Source of the DNA: Microcaldota archaeon
Lineage (GTDB): Archaea; Micrarchaeota; Micrarchaeia; Micrarchaeales; Micrarchaeaceae
NCBI GenBank assembly: GCA_021785805.1
Contig: JAJYEJ010000008.1
Coordinates: forward strand, 1-24,628
DNA length: 24,628 nucleotides
Direction of reading: 5' to 3'
Shown here piece by piece: positions 14,209 through 22,251 of this stretch (position 1 is the first letter of the stretch; each line of letters opens with the position of its first letter). A program made the position numbers and the translations under genes. A model generated the notes under the pieces. That model saw nothing but the letters and a program-made list of their open reading frames with translations, was not told where the DNA came from and did not search any database.

Positions 14209-14349
14209 CTATATCTCCTCCTTCTTCCTTCCGGTGAATAGCTTGATAAACAGCTTCGTCAGCGGGTTTGGCCCCTTCTCAAGTTTCTTTACGACCCTGT
14301 AGACCTTGACGTTCCTTATCCGCCTGTTAACCCGTATGTTGTATTGCAT
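14209..14349 (-). CDS. 46-residue highly basic peptide in the secretion cluster
   Basis: ATG 14349 begins 3 bases after the stop of the upstream gene (14355-14353), and the frame ends at TAG 14211-14209. The peptide MQYNIRVNRRIRNVKVYRVV continues with KKLEKGPNPLTKLFIKLF and ends GRKKEEI. About 15 of 46 residues are Lys/Arg, with an amphipathic C-terminal half (LTKLFIKLF). The operon spacing, the lack of any other use for this 180-base gap and the protein-like composition support a real gene. It might bind nucleic acid or lie on the membrane surface, but no function can be assigned. Confidence 0.6.
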   Translation of the reverse strand: MQYNIRVNRRIRNVKVYRVVKKLEKGPNPLTKLFIKLFTGRKKEEI

Positions 14350-14352
14350 CGC

Positions 14353-15087
14353 CTATCCCTTGAGCTCTATATAGCCAAGGGAGACCATCTTGTTGAGTAT
14401 CTGTTCCACCCTTGGGGGAGTCAGCTTATAGTTCCCGGCGAATTCGTTGATGTCTATAGCGCCGTCGTGCGAGTCGATCCATTCCTCCACCATAGCCATG
14501 AGCGATTCATCCGAGAACGTCTCAAGCTGCTTCAGCGCCTCTCCCTGCTCTGCGTTCTTCTGCGATAATATGGATGCCTGCGCCGCCAGGTTCTTGTTCG
14601 CGTTGGTCAGCTCGATATTCAGCCTTTTTATCTCCCTGTATTTGTTGAACAGCGAGTCATAGTTGTTGAACAATGAGCTGTACTGCTGGCTTATCGAATT
14701 GAGAACATCGTCTATGGCGGAGTCCATGTTCTGGAAGAGCTCCGTGTTCTCCGCCTGGTAGAGATCGGTTATGAGAGAAAGGACCGCTATCAGGTTCTTC
14801 AGCACGAAGAGCTTCCTTATCTTCTCGCTGGTATCCATGCCGACTGAGTAATCAACGGTGATATTGCCATTTGTTATCGTTATTATGAAGAATAGGAACG
14901 GCTGCTTCTGTATGTTCCTGCTCTCCACCCTTGCGAGCACAAGCGAGTCGGGATTCGCCTTGAGGGAGAACATCTGCAGAGCGGATAGCCGCTTGGCTAT
15001 CATGTCAAAGCTTCCGGTCAATGTCCCCTTGAGCTTTATCTCCTTTATCGCGGGTTCTATGCCCACGCCAGCAACAGCTTCAGCCAA
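14353..15087 (-). CDS. Coiled-coil protein with C-terminal winged helix, T4SS-associated
   Basis: The product has 244 residues from TTG 15087. GTG 15066 is an alternative start, since TATA-like boxes at 15102-15116 would put transcription close to either. The N-terminal half (about 15-120) looks like a small alpha/beta domain with alternating strands (QPFLFFIITITNGNITVDYS). About 125-190 is a long coiled coil with Asn/Gln-rich heptads. About 195-244 is a winged helix (SLMAMVEEWIDSHDGAIDIN, TPPRVEQILNKMVSLGYIEL). No membrane helix is visible, so it is cytoplasmic. With the 46-residue peptide and the 817-residue membrane protein it forms a three-gene unit beside the secretion ATPase. It could be a cytoplasmic adaptor for DNA or for the 817-residue protein's tail (inference). 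Confidence 0.65.
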   Translation of the reverse strand: MAEAVAGVGIEPAIKEIKLKGTLTGSFDMIAKRLSALQMFSLKANPDSLVLARVESRNIQKQPFLFFIITITNGNITVDYSVGMDTSEKIRKLFVLKNLIAVLSLITDLYQAENTELFQNMDSAIDDVLNSISQQYSSLFNNYDSLFNKYREIKRLNIELTNANKNLAAQASILSQKNAEQGEALKQLETFSDESLMAMVEEWIDSHDGAIDINEFAGNYKLTPPRVEQILNKMVSLGYIELKG

Positions 15088-15101
15088 TCAATCGCCTATC
15101 A

Positions 15102-15173
15102 TTTTTATGGTATACTCCCCTACTCCGACGGTCTTTCTATGCCGTTTATAGATTCCATAGCAGTAATAAATAT
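15102..15173 (-). promoter_or_regulatory. Probable promoter region for the coiled-coil/peptide/817-residue unit
   Basis: The 126-base gap 15088-15213 holds three TATA-like stretches on the minus strand: ATATTTAT near 15164-15173, TCTATAAA at 15145-15152, and GTATACCATAAAAA near 15102-15115. I cannot say which is used. No open frame or stable hairpin is evident in the gap. Confidence 0.4.
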
Positions 15174-15213
15174 CTTTTGCACCGTTGTCAGGGGGAGCGC
15201 CAACGCATTCCGG

Positions 15214-15579
15214 TCACGCCTTTTTGCGCCTCGTTGAAGGCATGGACACTGATGGCATGTAAGTCAGCAGTGAAAGCAGGTACAGAAGACCTACTATGAC
15301 TATCCCGAATATTACGGCTACGGCCTTGTTCGCCCCGGTAAGTATGATGAATATCGCGAAGACCACGCCGAGTATCAGATATATCATCTGGCGCCTCTCG
15401 TACTTCCTCTTGGCGGTGTCATACTTCACGTAACAGCCCTTGCATACGATGAGATGGTAGCCTTTCTCGTTCCTGGTGACATGCCGCTTGAACAGCCTGA
15501 TGGCGTGGAGTACCGCATCCTCGTTGACCTCAAGGCCATTCCTCTTCTCGCCGCATATTATGCATCTAGACTCCCTCAT
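15214..15579 (-). CDS. Small zinc-ribbon protein with two membrane helices
   Basis: This 121-residue protein has CIICGEK near the N-terminus and VCKGCYVKY near residue 45: two C-x2-C knuckles about 36 residues apart, a likely structural zinc site. A basic stretch (AKRKYERRQ) precedes two membrane helices (about 65-82 and 86-107). The C-terminus is basic (STRRKKA). The zinc domain and both ends should be cytoplasmic by the positive-inside rule. It lies 18 bases after the 98-residue gene and probably ends the operon that starts at 19143. No named family recognised. A role in the secretion complex is inferred only from position. Confidence 0.7.
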   Translation of the reverse strand: MRESRCIICGEKRNGLEVNEDAVLHAIRLFKRHVTRNEKGYHLIVCKGCYVKYDTAKRKYERRQMIYLILGVVFAIFIILTGANKAVAVIFGIVIVGLLYLLSLLTYMPSVSMPSTRRKKA

Positions 15580-15597
15580 TTTATCATCTTTAACGTC

Positions 15598-15894
15598 CTA
15601 TGGTACAAGCGTTGCCTCGAAGAGCCTGCCGGTCTCGGCGACTATCTTCTGCTCGTCGGAGGCCTCAAGCACCTTCCTTATCGCTATATCGTCAAGCCCC
15701 AGCCTCCTCAGTACGTTGCCTATCTTGTCCTTGTCGAGGCTTGCCTTCTCAAGGAGGCTTGAGAACACTATGGCGTTTATGTGCCTGTGCGCCTTTTCCA
15801 TGCTGCTGAAAAGCTGTTCTATGTTCTTCTCGCTGACATTGAATGCCACGAGTATGCGCCTCAGCTCCTGCCTGGATATCGTGAATGTTTCCAT
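15598..15894 (-). CDS. 98-residue helical protein homologous to the C-terminal domain of the adjacent VirB4-like ATPase
   Basis: Residues 10-81 align without gaps to residues 431-502 of the upstream ATPase, with 22 of 72 identical by my count. Shared positions include the starting E-L, N-x-S-x2-N-I-x2-L-F and a closing L-x-L-D-D-x2-I segment (compare LKSLSLDDTIIT and LRRLGLDDIAIR). The protein is therefore a free copy of the ATPase's C-terminal helical domain, probably from duplication. It may compete with or bridge ATPase subunits, or cap the hexamer, but that is speculation. The remaining tail (VAETGRLFEATLVP) is unique. The ATG is 4 bases after the ATPase stop, so the two are surely co-translated. 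Confidence 0.75.
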   Translation of the reverse strand: METFTISRQELRRILVAFNVSEKNIEQLFSSMEKAHRHINAIVFSSLLEKASLDKDKIGNVLRRLGLDDIAIRKVLEASDEQKIVAETGRLFEATLVP

Positions 15895-15898
15895 GCCA

Positions 15899-17407
15899 TC
15901 AGCTCCCAGATCTTGCCATTATCCTAGTTATTATCGTATCGTCAAGGCTCAGCGACTTCAGGAACGTTATTATCGGCATATTCTGCGCGCCACTGGTCTT
16001 GAGTTCCTGTATGAAGTCTATTATTTTTATCATCCTGCCGTTTGCGTCCACATTCTTGAACAGCGCTATAATGTTGTCGGAACTTATGTTCAATTCTATC
16101 AGCTTGGTGTTGAGCTCATCCTGCTCGAACTGGTAGTCCCTCTGTATTATTCCGGCAGCAAGCTCGCTCTGCGTGAGTATGTCCGATATGTCCACGGTAT
16201 AGACGTGCAACGGCTCTTCGCCGTGTATCCTCTCCAGGAGGAATGTCTCGGGGAACCTTATCGCCGTCTGGAAAGCCATCTCCACCGCAGCCTGGCCTAC
16301 CCCGAAGCGCCCTATCTCCCCTCTCATGAAATCCGAGAAGTTAAGCGATCCCTGGAGGTAGTTCATGAACTTCTCGAACTTTATCCTTAGGATGAATGAC
16401 GTGCCCACGTTAGAGAATATCGCCTCATGTATGTCGGTAGGGTTCTGCGATGCGACTATCAGGCCGAACTGGTATTTCCTCCCTTCCCTCACTATCATGA
16501 TCGCGTCGCTCTTCTCGTCGCTGGCTACCTTCCATGCCTCGTCTAGCACCACTAATGCCTTCAGCCCCTTGGTCTCCGCAAAGCCCTCGCTGCGCATCTT
16601 CTCCTTTAGCGTCTGGAGTATGAAAAGCGCGGCTAGCGCCCTGAATTTCTCATCAGGAAGCCCGGACAGGTCTATATCGACCAGGCCTGAAGCGGAGAGC
16701 TTGTCCAGGTCTATCGTGCTCTTCCGTGCGAAGAAGTCCTCCCCTTCCCTGGCGAACTGCCTTAACCTGTAGATGGCGTTCTCCAGTTCCGCAGGGTATT
16801 CGTATGTCCCCTCCTGGAGCTTCTCCTCCAGAAGCGATATGACGTCCTTTAGCGTAGGCACCTCCTTGCCTGGAGGTGCTTTCTCGGAAGGCACGAAGCC
16901 GAAGTTCACGTACGACTGCTCTATCGCCTCTTCGGTAAGCCTCTTCTGCTCTGGGTACTGCGACACGTCGGTCAGTATGTCGAATGAGTTAATTATCTGC
17001 TTCGTCCTGTCCAATGGCTTCATCCCGGCCAGGTCCATGATGTTCAGGAAGTCTCCCTTCGCGAACGACACCACCACCCCGCCTGATTGCTTTACCCACG
17101 CCTTGTATTCCCCTGCCCAGTCTATGATTATCGCATTGGTGTTCCATACGTAGCTGGCCCTTATAAGCAACGTCTTGACGAAGTAGCTCTTCCCTGACCC
17201 GGTTATTCCGACCACCGCTATGTGCGGGTTCGTCAGGTTCGAATATGTCCATGTGAACGGGATCTTGAATATCTTGGTCGTGCCTATGAACAGGGATTGG
17301 AATGGGTCGTTGAGAAGGACCTCAGCCGGCGGCTCCGGCGGCCTTGACAGGAAGGTGCGCTTCGCTATCTCATTGCTCATTATATGTTGTAGTCGTAGCA
17401 GCGTCAT
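15899..17407 (-). CDS. VirB4/HerA-type secretion (DNA-transfer) ATPase, lacking the usual N-terminal domain
   Basis: This 502-residue protein has Walker A GITGSGKS at 67-74 in the context NPHIAVVGITGSGKSYFVKT. Walker B LVVLDEAW is at 285-292, with the LDEAW typical of VirB4/TraC. A VASQNP motif at 318-323 corresponds to the Gln-bearing motif after Walker B in the HerA/FtsK/VirB4 group. The ADIIDW-like IIIDWAGEY at 93-101 is also typical. VirB4 proteins usually have several hundred residues ahead of Walker A. Here only about 60 remain, and the missing domain appears to be supplied by the two genes upstream. A 72-residue C-terminal helical domain (431-502) is duplicated in the next gene. An ATG at 17380 is an alternative start. 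It probably drives DNA or protein transfer at the membrane. Confidence 0.88.
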   Translation of the reverse strand: MTLLRLQHIMSNEIAKRTFLSRPPEPPAEVLLNDPFQSLFIGTTKIFKIPFTWTYSNLTNPHIAVVGITGSGKSYFVKTLLIRASYVWNTNAIIIDWAGEYKAWVKQSGGVVVSFAKGDFLNIMDLAGMKPLDRTKQIINSFDILTDVSQYPEQKRLTEEAIEQSYVNFGFVPSEKAPPGKEVPTLKDVISLLEEKLQEGTYEYPAELENAIYRLRQFAREGEDFFARKSTIDLDKLSASGLVDIDLSGLPDEKFRALAALFILQTLKEKMRSEGFAETKGLKALVVLDEAWKVASDEKSDAIMIVREGRKYQFGLIVASQNPTDIHEAIFSNVGTSFILRIKFEKFMNYLQGSLNFSDFMRGEIGRFGVGQAAVEMAFQTAIRFPETFLLERIHGEEPLHVYTVDISDILTQSELAAGIIQRDYQFEQDELNTKLIELNISSDNIIALFKNVDANGRMIKIIDFIQELKTSGAQNMPIITFLKSLSLDDTIITRIMARSGS

Positions 17408-17438
17408 TCTATCAATCCATCGTTAGACCATTCTTGTT

Positions 17439-17447
17439 CTTTTTATC
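17439..17447 (-). promoter_or_regulatory. Possible internal TATA box before the VirB4-like ATPase
   Basis: The minus strand reads GATAAAAAG within the 51-base gap, predicting a start near 17416, nine bases before ATG 17407. This is the largest gap between 15598 and 19143, so extra transcription of the ATPase is possible. Confidence 0.35.
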
Positions 17448-17458
17448 TTTGCACCTAT

Positions 17459-18292
17459 TTAGCCTTCCCTGTCGAAATTGGTCGACACCTCGTCGTACGT
17501 TGTCGGAAGCGCAAAGCCGAACTTGAACAGGGTGTACAGCTCCCTTCCCACTATCCTCTGCACTTGGACATCGAGCGCGCTCATGGCGATCTGGAGTTGT
17601 TTTATCTGTGCGGCAAGGGCGTCCATCGCGGCCTTCTCGCTCACCCCTACGGCCACGGTTTCCAGATACATTAGCGTGGCGACAGGCTTCTCTTCCTGGG
17701 ATATCCTGTCCATCTGCGCCTGTATGACGCTTATCTTCCTCTGTATATCGGTTATGACCATCTCGTTCGATCCTGCATTTTTCATCGCCTGAGACAGCTG
17801 GAATTCCTGATATGACCTCTTTCCCTCCAGCTCGTCCCTCACGGTCTGGACGTCCCTTCCTACGCTGAGCACATGGAACCTGAACGGGAATGGTATGCTC
17901 ATCACAGCCCTCTCCCATGACTCGGGGGACTGCATCTGGCGTTCCTCCTCGTTCTCCTGTATCCTCTCGGCTTTGAAGACGTACGAGAAGATGTTCGCGG
18001 TGGCGTAGCCGATGGCGTAGTATATGCCGCCTACATTCTTTATGACGACATCCTGCCCCTTCGTTATCCTGTAGTTCCTTGCCGGCTGGAAGGTTATCCC
18101 AAACATCCCGGTCACAAGCGGAAACAGCACATAGTCAGCGAACGTCATTATCAACAGGAATACCACTGCGATTATCACCAGGAAGAGCACAACATAGCCC
18201 ATGACTCCCGATGCGATCTGGGACAGGTTAGCTAGCGCTATTATCAACGTAAGAGAACAGAACGTTAGGTACATTATAGCTTCTTGGTCCAT
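17459..18292 (-). CDS. Membrane-anchored protein resembling the VirB4 N-terminal domain (copy 2)
   Basis: The product has 277 residues from ATG 18292, which overlaps the upstream stop as TGATG (a TTG one codon earlier is an alternative). Two or three hydrophobic helices fill about 6-65. From about 72 a soluble domain begins with strands (DVVIKNVGGIYYAIGYATAN). It continues with SPESWERAVMSIPFPFRFHV, a long charged helical hairpin (about 145-205), a strand region KPVATLMYLETVAVGVSEKA, and a last helix ending DVQVQRIVGRELYTLFKFGF. This order of strands, hairpin and a re-entering V-x-A-x-G-x(S/K) strand matches the CagE/TrbE/VirB4 N-terminal domain as I know it. It sits directly before an ATPase lacking that domain. 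The membrane helices could act as a fused VirB3-like anchor. Homology is inferred by eye. Confidence 0.7.
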   Translation of the reverse strand: MDQEAIMYLTFCSLTLIIALANLSQIASGVMGYVVLFLVIIAVVFLLIMTFADYVLFPLVTGMFGITFQPARNYRITKGQDVVIKNVGGIYYAIGYATANIFSYVFKAERIQENEEERQMQSPESWERAVMSIPFPFRFHVLSVGRDVQTVRDELEGKRSYQEFQLSQAMKNAGSNEMVITDIQRKISVIQAQMDRISQEEKPVATLMYLETVAVGVSEKAAMDALAAQIKQLQIAMSALDVQVQRIVGRELYTLFKFGFALPTTYDEVSTNFDREG

Positions 18293-19143
18293 CAAGCCAC
18301 CTGTTCCCTCATGGTCTTCGACATCTGCTCGCTGATCGTGGAGTACGGCAATAGGTGCTCCGGTTCCACGAACTTCAGTATGTCATCGCCAGTGATTATG
18401 TTCGGCGTGACCCCGAATACCGAGGCTATGCCTGACATTATCTCCCTCGCGTGCTGGTGCGCGATCGCCGTTGCCTCATACTCCTTGTCCCCTTTTGCGG
18501 ACACGGCCGCATATGAGACGAGCTCGAGTGAGTTGGTGCCGGTGACGCTGTCCAACATCCTCCTCCACATGGCGAGCCTGCCCCTGATGCGCTCCACCTT
18601 GTTCTGCGGAGCGCCGGAGTTTGTCAGCTGCATCTCTTCGTCCTCGTCCTTGCTTATGTTCTCTCTGAGTATCCTTATGTATGAGTCCTTGTTCATCATG
18701 TGGAGCTGGGCGGTGTACCTGGTGGGATTGTCGCTGATTGAAAGGAGCCTGCTCATCTGCCGCGTGAAATCCAGCTTCTCGTCATCGTTCATTTCAGTAG
18801 CCGAACGGTAGAGCGGTATCTTTATGTAAACGGTAGCTGTGAATGAGTCGCCTTCCTTCCTGAGCACCGAATCCCCAGATGTAGATAGCCAGTAAGCATC
18901 CTGATCGCTGATTATTATGTTGCGCTTGCGCTGCTTCAGCGCCGGGGAGAACAGGTACGAGTAGAACCTTGACGACATGCCTATCATATCGAACACTATT
19001 GCGACCGCGAAAAGCAGCAGCTTCATCGTCTGCGGAAGTATCTTCGTCGGTATGGATATGTCTGCTATCACTAGACCGAACGAGATTCCGACAAACCCCA
19101 GAAGCATGAAAACCTTCTTATCCATCCTGACACCAGTACGCAT
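18292..19143 (-). CDS. Membrane-anchored protein resembling the VirB4 N-terminal domain (copy 1)
   Basis: This 283-residue protein has two membrane helices at about 10-28 and 38-58, then a soluble domain with the same plan as the downstream neighbour. Strands (SVLRKEGDSFTATVYIKIPL) are followed by a charged helix (TRQMSRLLSIS), a strand TRYTAQLHMMNKDSYIRI, a helical hairpin (NKVERIRGRLAMWRRMLDSV), another strand LELVSYAAVSAKGDKEYEAT and a closing helix before NIITGDDILKFVEPEHLL. Direct identity to copy 2 is low, so they are structural rather than obvious sequence paralogues. ATG 19143 is supported by a TATA box at 19171-19178, four bases of leader being predicted. Likely membrane-proximal partner of the VirB4-like ATPase. 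Confidence 0.65.
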   Translation of the reverse strand: MRTGVRMDKKVFMLLGFVGISFGLVIADISIPTKILPQTMKLLLFAVAIVFDMIGMSSRFYSYLFSPALKQRKRNIIISDQDAYWLSTSGDSVLRKEGDSFTATVYIKIPLYRSATEMNDDEKLDFTRQMSRLLSISDNPTRYTAQLHMMNKDSYIRILRENISKDEDEEMQLTNSGAPQNKVERIRGRLAMWRRMLDSVTGTNSLELVSYAAVSAKGDKEYEATAIAHQHAREIMSGIASVFGVTPNIITGDDILKFVEPEHLLPYSTISEQMSKTMREQVA

Positions 19144-19170
19144 TATGGCTTACATCTATAGTTCTTAAGG

Positions 19171-19178
19171 AATAAAAA
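19171..19178 (-). promoter_or_regulatory. TATA box for the VirB4-like operon
   Basis: The minus strand reads TTTTTATT. Transcription start is predicted near 19147, four bases before ATG 19143. The 75-base gap between the VirB6-like genes and this gene therefore separates two transcription units, though read-through is possible. Confidence 0.55.
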
Positions 19179-19218
19179 GCCTTGGCTGTGTATCCCAAGT
19201 CCGGGATGGCATCAACCC

Positions 19219-20901
19219 TCATATCAGCCCTGCGCGCAGCCTTCCGGTTGATGCGCTGGCGCCTATGAAGTTTGCCACCTGCGTGACGAACGCGTATGTT
19301 ATCGCTATTATGAGTATCGGGTAGTACAGGGTTATCAGCCATATGTCCTGCAGCTCGTTTATCACATTGTAGTACGAAAAAGCATAGATGTACTGGAAGT
19401 TGGGCGGCGGTATTGAGGTGTAGGTCGCGAATGCGAATGAGAACAGTGTAGGCATGACCAGGAAGAAGGCTATGCCTAGCGCCATGAGCATGCCACCGAA
19501 TGCCCTTGTGAAGAACATCGACCTGAATATCACGCCGGCAGCCACGAAGGCAGGCCCTATGAGCGTGAAGAGCACCATCAGGTTGTACTCCGTCCACAGC
19601 AGGTACATGGCATCTACGACCAGCTGGGCGAGCGGAAGCGCCGGCGCTATCGAGGTAAGATAGACCACGGCGCTCAGTAATGAGGGAGGATACTGGACGT
19701 TTACCTTGGTGACGGTTATGCTAAGTTTGGTAGTCGTCAGGTACACGCCAGTCTCGTATGTCCCCACGATAGTGGAATATATCTGCTGCAGCGGCACCCC
19801 GGCGGCAGGCGGGTTCGGGCTTCCCGAGATGAGCCCGGTTATCCCGTTCAACGAATCGCATATGACGTTGGTGGAAGGGGTGGCGCCGATGACAGGCAGA
19901 AGATGGTAAGGTACCCCGCCGACCACAGTAGTTGCAAGCGCCACGAAAAGGCCGACAAGGATGGCGCTCGCCGCAGCTTCGTACAGCTCGCCTATGCCGA
20001 AGTTCCTTACCCTGTCGCTCTTCGCGGCTGAGCCTAGCACGAATATGAGAGCCGCTATCGTGAACGCTATCAGCACAGCGATAAGGGCAATGGGCTCTTC
20101 ATTGTTCCAGATGGTCGCTATGTTGCCGTTCGTGTATGTATTCGAGTATGGCGAGCATACCGACACCGGGAGGGTGGCATATACGTTTATGGTATCGTAA
20201 CCGGACTTAGGACCGCTTATGGTGCCGCTGTCGCCTTGAGGATCGGAGAAAGAGCCTGTAAGGTCCCATGTGCCGTAGACGGAATCTCCGGGCTTCGCCT
20301 CTATTATGTTAGTGACCATGTTGATAGAGTTGGATCCGGTGCTTATCGAAACCACATTCGCGGTTACAGCTGTGAACTCCAATATCAACACGTTTGCATC
20401 ATATCCGCCGGTAGGGTCGATCAGGTTCACAGTAGGGCCGCTCTGCGTCGGCACGTTGCCATCCGGCATGCCCAGGGTCCAATAGCCTGTCAGGTCAGAG
20501 TAGGGCGTGGGCGCATCCGATGGACAGGTTATGGGCCATATGAAAAACGATGTGGAGCCGAAGCAGGCGACCGATGGTATGATTTGGGTATATAGGTATG
20601 CAGTCGACCCGACCGGTATTTCCAACGCCGGCAGAACTGACGGGTTGGCCGTCATGCTTACATCTTCGAAGCAGTTGGTGTATGTCGATCCGGGCGGGCA
20701 TGATATGCCCTGTGTCCTACTGAATGTCGCTGATGAGTGAAGCTGCTGCTGTGAAGGGTATGCCAATGCATTCGGCACCAGGGCGTTCGACTGCGTATTC
20801 AGGCCGGTTGATGTGGCGAACGGCATGTTGGCGCCCAGCGACACGGCTATCAGTACGGCCAGAAGCGACATCGCAGCGTATCTCTTGTCCATTCCGGCCA
20901 T
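19219..20901 (-). CDS. VirB6/TrbL/CedA-like polytopic membrane protein with large external N-terminal domain (copy 4 in gene order)
   Basis: This 560-residue protein has a signal peptide (about 1-30), an external beta-rich domain of about 240 residues with paired cysteines, then membrane helices at about 270-292, 308-330, 408-430, 438-460, 465-490 and 520-548. The helical core carries the cluster signature as GVIFRSMFFTRAFGG with Gly456, Arg460, Thr465, Arg466, Gly469-470 and Pro484. Ahead of it VRNFGIGELYEAAASAI matches the loop-helix element of the sister proteins. VirB6-type proteins form the inner-membrane channel of type IV secretion, and CedA does so in the archaeal DNA importer. It begins one base after the preceding stop. 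The large external domain is unique to this copy and could contact a partner cell or pilus. Confidence 0.7.
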   Translation of the reverse strand: MAGMDKRYAAMSLLAVLIAVSLGANMPFATSTGLNTQSNALVPNALAYPSQQQLHSSATFSRTQGISCPPGSTYTNCFEDVSMTANPSVLPALEIPVGSTAYLYTQIIPSVACFGSTSFFIWPITCPSDAPTPYSDLTGYWTLGMPDGNVPTQSGPTVNLIDPTGGYDANVLILEFTAVTANVVSISTGSNSINMVTNIIEAKPGDSVYGTWDLTGSFSDPQGDSGTISGPKSGYDTINVYATLPVSVCSPYSNTYTNGNIATIWNNEEPIALIAVLIAFTIAALIFVLGSAAKSDRVRNFGIGELYEAAASAILVGLFVALATTVVGGVPYHLLPVIGATPSTNVICDSLNGITGLISGSPNPPAAGVPLQQIYSTIVGTYETGVYLTTTKLSITVTKVNVQYPPSLLSAVVYLTSIAPALPLAQLVVDAMYLLWTEYNLMVLFTLIGPAFVAAGVIFRSMFFTRAFGGMLMALGIAFFLVMPTLFSFAFATYTSIPPPNFQYIYAFSYYNVINELQDIWLITLYYPILIIAITYAFVTQVANFIGASASTGRLRAGLI

Positions 20902-20902
20902 A

Positions 20903-22222
20903 TCATACCAACCCTGTCATAATTGTCACGAAGTCCAACCTCTCCCCTATCGATTTAGAGAAGTCGACTATAAAAGCATCAAGCACAACGAAGTTCATGA
21001 AAGGGATGAACGTCATACCCGCTATGGCGAGCGCGAGATAGAGTATCCCGCCATACATAGAGGTCCATCCGCTTCCGGATATTATCCCGAATATCGCAGT
21101 CAGGAGCGATCCGGAGAACATGGTATCCAATGTGCTTGCGCTGCAGCCCGAGCTTCCGCAGTATGCATTGAACGACGTCACTATGGTCCCGTACGTGACC
21201 ATGGCAAGCAGGGGATATACCAGGCCGAGGCCTAGGCCCATCGCTATCATGGCGCCGCCGAATGTCCTGGATATCCCGAAAGCCCTCGCGACGAGACCCA
21301 GGGTTACGAAGAATGCGAACCACAACAGCGAGCCCGCCAGTATGGCAGTCTGGACCTGGTTCATGATGAACAGCACGACAAGCGCTGATATCATGAATGC
21401 CGTGTCGGTGTCCATCGAGACCGGGAGTACGCTGTCGAGCCCGAACGATATCTCGCAGTGGGTGTTAGGAACGCTTGCCATTTCGCACGGGTCAATCCCT
21501 ATGTTGAACCCTATGCTCATCAGGCTGGCCAGCGACACCGTCGTGTATATGGCGCTGAAAAACTCCAGCGAGTAGACGTTGAATGCCTGGATGTCGCATG
21601 TAGCCAGATCGAACACGTTGGTAGCTGTGCCCCATCCCTCCCAGTTAGAACCGGTGCAGTCTTTAGGAATGAACTGGCTCTGGGGGAGATTGCTTGGATT
21701 GAAGCTCAGTATGATCGCCACTATGGCGATGAAAGCTGCTATTATCAGTAATGTGATGAGCGATTCGTATATCTGCGAGCGTGCCCATGCGCGCATGTTA
21801 GGGCTGTTGGAGAAGTTGCTCAACATATAGACAAACGCCGCTACGACAAGGACGAGGAGGACCGCAAGGATGGCGAGCACCAGCCATGGCGTTATGTCGA
21901 CAGGCAGGTTCGAGGTGGCGCTTAGCACTGGCATCCTTAACCCCATTCCCAGGATAGGCGACATCTGGAGCACCGGTGTCCGGGTGGCAGGCGACAGGAA
22001 CGTGACGGCGTTGAACGTATAGGCGTTAGCCATCGTTATCGCAGATATATGAGGCGCAAGCAGGTTCGTTTGCGTTGCGGAGCCATGCTGTGAAGAGGCA
22101 AAGGAGTATCCGGATAATGCGGCCAGCGTAACAAGGGCGACAAGCGCGGTAAGCATGACCGGGGCCGCCTGGGCTGCGCTGCCGGATGTGCGGACGTGTC
22201 CGATGTCGTATGGTCTTCGCAT
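20903..22222 (-). CDS. VirB6/TrbL/CedA-like polytopic membrane protein (copy 3)
   Basis: The product has 439 residues from ATG 22222. A TTG at 22231 would add three, but the ATG has the better basic leader (MRRPYDIGHVR). A signal peptide (to about 43) and a short external segment precede the core. The helix VLLVLVVAAFVYM leads into MRAWARSQIYESLITLLIIA, and VAAFVYM is identical in copy 2. The signature reads GLVARAFGISRTFGG with Gly309, Arg313, Ser318, Arg319, Gly322-323 and Pro337. Cysteine pairs mark external loops (CTGSNWEG to LATCD, CEMASVPNTHC, CGSSGC). At least six membrane helices are visible. The gene follows copy 2 by 29 bases. A channel role is inferred from topology and neighbours. 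Confidence 0.7.
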   Translation of the reverse strand: MRRPYDIGHVRTSGSAAQAAPVMLTALVALVTLAALSGYSFASSQHGSATQTNLLAPHISAITMANAYTFNAVTFLSPATRTPVLQMSPILGMGLRMPVLSATSNLPVDITPWLVLAILAVLLVLVVAAFVYMLSNFSNSPNMRAWARSQIYESLITLLIIAAFIAIVAIILSFNPSNLPQSQFIPKDCTGSNWEGWGTATNVFDLATCDIQAFNVYSLEFFSAIYTTVSLASLMSIGFNIGIDPCEMASVPNTHCEISFGLDSVLPVSMDTDTAFMISALVVLFIMNQVQTAILAGSLLWFAFFVTLGLVARAFGISRTFGGAMIAMGLGLGLVYPLLAMVTYGTIVTSFNAYCGSSGCSASTLDTMFSGSLLTAIFGIISGSGWTSMYGGILYLALAIAGMTFIPFMNFVVLDAFIVDFSKSIGERLDFVTIMTGLV

Positions 22223-22251
22223 CACTCTCAATCCATCAATTATATTATCTC

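Noticed and set aside
15476..16390. 304-codon plus-strand frame opposite the 98-residue gene and ATPase
   Set aside because: Shadow of two genes with recognisable, mutually homologous domains on the minus strand.
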